A DNA stretch of 14,231 nucleotides from positions 1 to 14,231 of the forward strand of contig JAJDEC010000369.1 in the NCBI GenBank assembly GCA_029259995.1, written 5' to 3'. Of the stretch, positions 12,236 through 14,231 are shown piece by piece. The stretch comes from Phycisphaerae bacterium. GTDB taxonomy: Bacteria > Planctomycetota > Phycisphaerae > UBA1845 > UTPLA1. The translations under genes were made by a program, and so were the position numbers. Below the pieces are notes generated by a model. It made no database searches and was not told the DNA's origin. It worked only from the letters and a program-made list of their open reading frames with translations. The stretch's first letter is position 1; each line of letters starts with the position of its first letter.

Positions 12236-14231
12236 TCAGTGCTGAGGGAGTACGGTCAACGTTTCCGGATTCGACTCCGTCGGGCGGAAGAAGAACAGCC
12301 CGCCCATGCTGCCGTATCGATCAACCGTGTATTGCGCCTCGAGCGCCTTGTCGATGCGCGTCTTGATGTCCGACAAATGGGCGCGACTGGCAATGTCCAT
12401 GTCGCCGTTCTCAAGTTGCTTCTTGATCTTCTTGGAGAGATCCGAAACGCTGAGTCTTGCGATCGCGTTGGCGTCGGCCGGAACGATTCCGCCCGGCTCG
12501 GACAGAACCAGATTCATCAGCTCGTCAAGATGCTGCCGTTGCAGATTCCGGCGGAAGCTGTTGATCAGGGGTTTGCTTTCCGTGCCGGTTCGATCCGAGT
12601 CGTTCAATTCCGACCAGATCGCATCCGTCAGGGCCGACATGTGTTCGCCGAGCGTGTATCGATCGTCGCCCGTGAACTTGACCTGATTGTCGTGGATGCG
12701 ACCAATGGCGAACGGGTTCGTCAACGCGAAAAGGCATCGGTTTTGTGCCGCGGCGACGAAATCGTGGACGTTGAATTCGACGAAGAAGTCGAATTCATCC
12801 GAGCCCCAGTGCGAGAATCGACCCGCCGAGAGATGGCTGAGCAACTCGGGATCGATCTTGTAGGCGTCTTCGCTGAACACGGTGTCGCACACGAATTGCA
12901 GCGCTTTGCGCTGCAGCTTCGGATCGACCGGCGTCATTGGCGCCTTTGAATCAGTATCGCCCTTGTGCGAGCGATTCAGATCCAGACCGCCGGGGAATCG
13001 TGCGACGAAGCTCGTGGCCCGCGCCTTCTGGCTCAGGATGCTTTCCACGGCACGGCGAAGCTTGTTGTAGGATTCGCCGTCCTTGACGGCCCACTTCGTG
13101 ACGTCCTTGAGCAGGCTGTCCGACAAGGCGATCTGCTGCTCGGCGTAGGCCATGACGTCGCTGCCCATGTCGAAACGATTGGAGCCCGGATCAGGTGAAA
13201 TCGAACCGAATGTGTCTTCGTCCGTCAGATAGGCGAGGCCGGCTTCAGCGGCGCGGCTGCCGATCTTCGTCAGCATTTCGCCTTCGTCCTTGTACGGCTT
13301 GCCGACGGGCCGATAGCCGTATTCGATGGCCCAGTAGTCATAGGGGCCGATGGTTCGCGTGACGAACGAGCCCTGATCATCACCGCGAGGCGCGACGATG
13401 GCCGGGTTGTAATCCATGACTGAACCGACGTTTGCTTCGTTGGCGTCCTTGGACTTGAGGATCTCGTCCATGGATTTCCACGTGCTGGCTTTGAAGTTAT
13501 GCCGAAGTCCGAGGCAATGGCCGACTTCGTGCATGACGACTTCCTTGATGATCTGGCCGATGAACTCTTCGCTGTTGCGGCCGACGCCCTTGGCTTCCAT
13601 GGCGAAGGACGCAAAGCGCGCCTGATGCGCCATGCCTGCGGCACATTCGCAAAGCGGTCGGCCGCGATTGTGCATTCGCTTCATCAGATTGCCGAGGAAT
13701 TCCGCGTTCGGATCCTCGCGCACCTGGAGATTCGGCAGCAACAGGTCGCGCGCCGTCTTGAACTTGTATCGCGGATGGGCTTCGAAGAATGCCTGCATGT
13801 ACGGGTCGTAATGCGACCATGACGATTCATCGCCGGTCAGCAGGTCATATCGATTGACGTAGATTCGCGCCATCGCATCGTCCATGACGATGTCGGCGTC
13901 GAAGATCTGTCCCGTCAACGGATGGGCGCGCGAAGGGCCCATGGCGAATCCGCGGCCCGTGACGATCCAGCGGAAGAAGTTGTAGCGCACGTCCTCAGGA
14001 TCGTAATCGCCGAAACGATCTTCTTCCTGTTGAACGACTTCAATTGCGTCCAGGATTCCGCATTTCTCGAAGGCCTTGTTCCATTCGAGAATGCCTTCCT
14101 TGACCCAGCGGCGATATTGCAGCGGTACCGTCTTTTCGATGTACCAGACGATCGGCTCTTTCGGGGCGCTGAACTCAAGCGACGGATCCCGCTTTTCGAG
14201 ATTCCAGCGTTCGATGTAGCGATCGAACAGC
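12236..14231 (-). CDS. Zinc-dependent metalloprotease of the metzincin type (DUF5117/DUF4953 family), partial
   Basis: The gene continues past the right edge, so only the C-terminal 664 residues are visible. Numbering from the edge, the zinc site 'HEVGHCLGLRHNF' has H234, E235 as catalytic base, H238 and the third ligand H244; 'GSVMDYNP' about 25 residues later is the Met-turn of metzincins. The preceding part ('FRWIVTGRGFAMGPSRAHPL', 'TGQIFDADIVMDDAM') and the motif 'RTIGPYDYWAIEYGYRP' after it are typical of DUF4953-type proteases, which carry an N-terminal DUF5117 domain and a signal peptide, here outside the window. The C-terminal 300 residues are helical. Substrate unknown; export to the envelope or outside is expected from the family. 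The frame is open without a stop to the edge and the residues there read like the same protein, so the GTG at 13990 is internal. It is followed by a strong terminator. Confidence 0.92.
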   Translation of the reverse strand, partial: LFDRYIERWNLEKRDPSLEFSAPKEPIVWYIEKTVPLQYRRWVKEGILEWNKAFEKCGILDAIEVVQQEEDRFGDYDPEDVRYNFFRWIVTGRGFAMGPSRAHPLTGQIFDADIVMDDAMARIYVNRYDLLTGDESSWSHYDPYMQAFFEAHPRYKFKTARDLLLPNLQVREDPNAEFLGNLMKRMHNRGRPLCECAAGMAHQARFASFAMEAKGVGRNSEEFIGQIIKEVVMHEVGHCLGLRHNFKASTWKSMDEILKSKDANEANVGSVMDYNPAIVAPRGDDQGSFVTRTIGPYDYWAIEYGYRPVGKPYKDEGEMLTKIGSRAAEAGLAYLTDEDTFGSISPDPGSNRFDMGSDVMAYAEQQIALSDSLLKDVTKWAVKDGESYNKLRRAVESILSQKARATSFVARFPGGLDLNRSHKGDTDSKAPMTPVDPKLQRKALQFVCDTVFSEDAYKIDPELLSHLSAGRFSHWGSDEFDFFVEFNVHDFVAAAQNRCLFALTNPFAIGRIHDNQVKFTGDDRYTLGEHMSALTDAIWSELNDSDRTGTESKPLINSFRRNLQRQHLDELMNLVLSEPGGIVPADANAIARLSVSDLSKKIKKQLENGDMDIASRAHLSDIKTRIDKALEAQYTVDRYGSMGGLFFFRPTESNPETLTVLPQH

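Noticed and set aside
13988..13990. GTG as the start of the metalloprotease
   Set aside because: The frame stays open to the right edge and the upstream residues read like the same protein; the GTG is an internal valine.

Overview
The window is a GC-rich (about 60% by eye) bacterial chromosomal segment with nine protein genes wholly inside it, a tenth running off the right edge and possibly a few bases of an eleventh at the left edge. The gene content suggests a member of the Planctomycetes or a neighbouring PVC-type lineage: a winged-helix/excisionase-type HTH fused to a PTS EIIA domain, a DUF5117/DUF4953-type metzincin, a large secreted protein of no recognised family, a small protein with an 'EYKRANNRPFPSW' C-terminus, and intergenic clusters of short GGGAC/GTCCC hairpins. 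No rRNA, tRNA, CRISPR array, integrase or transposase gene was seen. The lineage is an inference from content.

Layout. Left edge: a COG4586-type ABC ATPase on the minus strand (6-1043) whose stop codon overlaps, as ATGA, a possible start of the next gene outside the window. A divergent spacer separates it from a plus-strand gene for a roughly 1,070-residue putatively exported protein (1370-4582), which ends at a strong hairpin shared with the convergent RNase R gene (7056-4654, minus). RNase R and a plus-strand YlbF/YmcA-family gene (7173-7526) diverge from a 116-base spacer that holds a 13-bp hairpin in the rnr leader. From 11462 down to 7648 five genes run on the minus strand: an aspartate-tailed small protein, an Arg-rich small protein, a membrane protein, RNase D, and the HTH-EIIA protein. 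A gene-free stretch of about 770 bases (11463-12235) carries a plausible sigma70-type promoter, dyads, a cluster of five short hairpins, and the intrinsic terminator of a large zinc metalloprotease gene that continues past the right edge.

How the genes relate. RNase R, RNase D and a YlbF-family protein (in Bacillus, YlbF is part of a complex that modulates RNase Y-dependent mRNA decay) lie within about 5 kb, so RNA turnover is the one recurrent theme. The other genes look like ordinary, independently acting chromosomal genes: an ABC exporter ATPase, a PTS-type phosphorylation sensor and secreted or envelope proteins. I do not see a clear new defence or metabolic system. The most unusual items are the hairpin cluster at 11866-12073, the rnr leader hairpin, the poly-aspartate protein and the large unrecognised exported protein.
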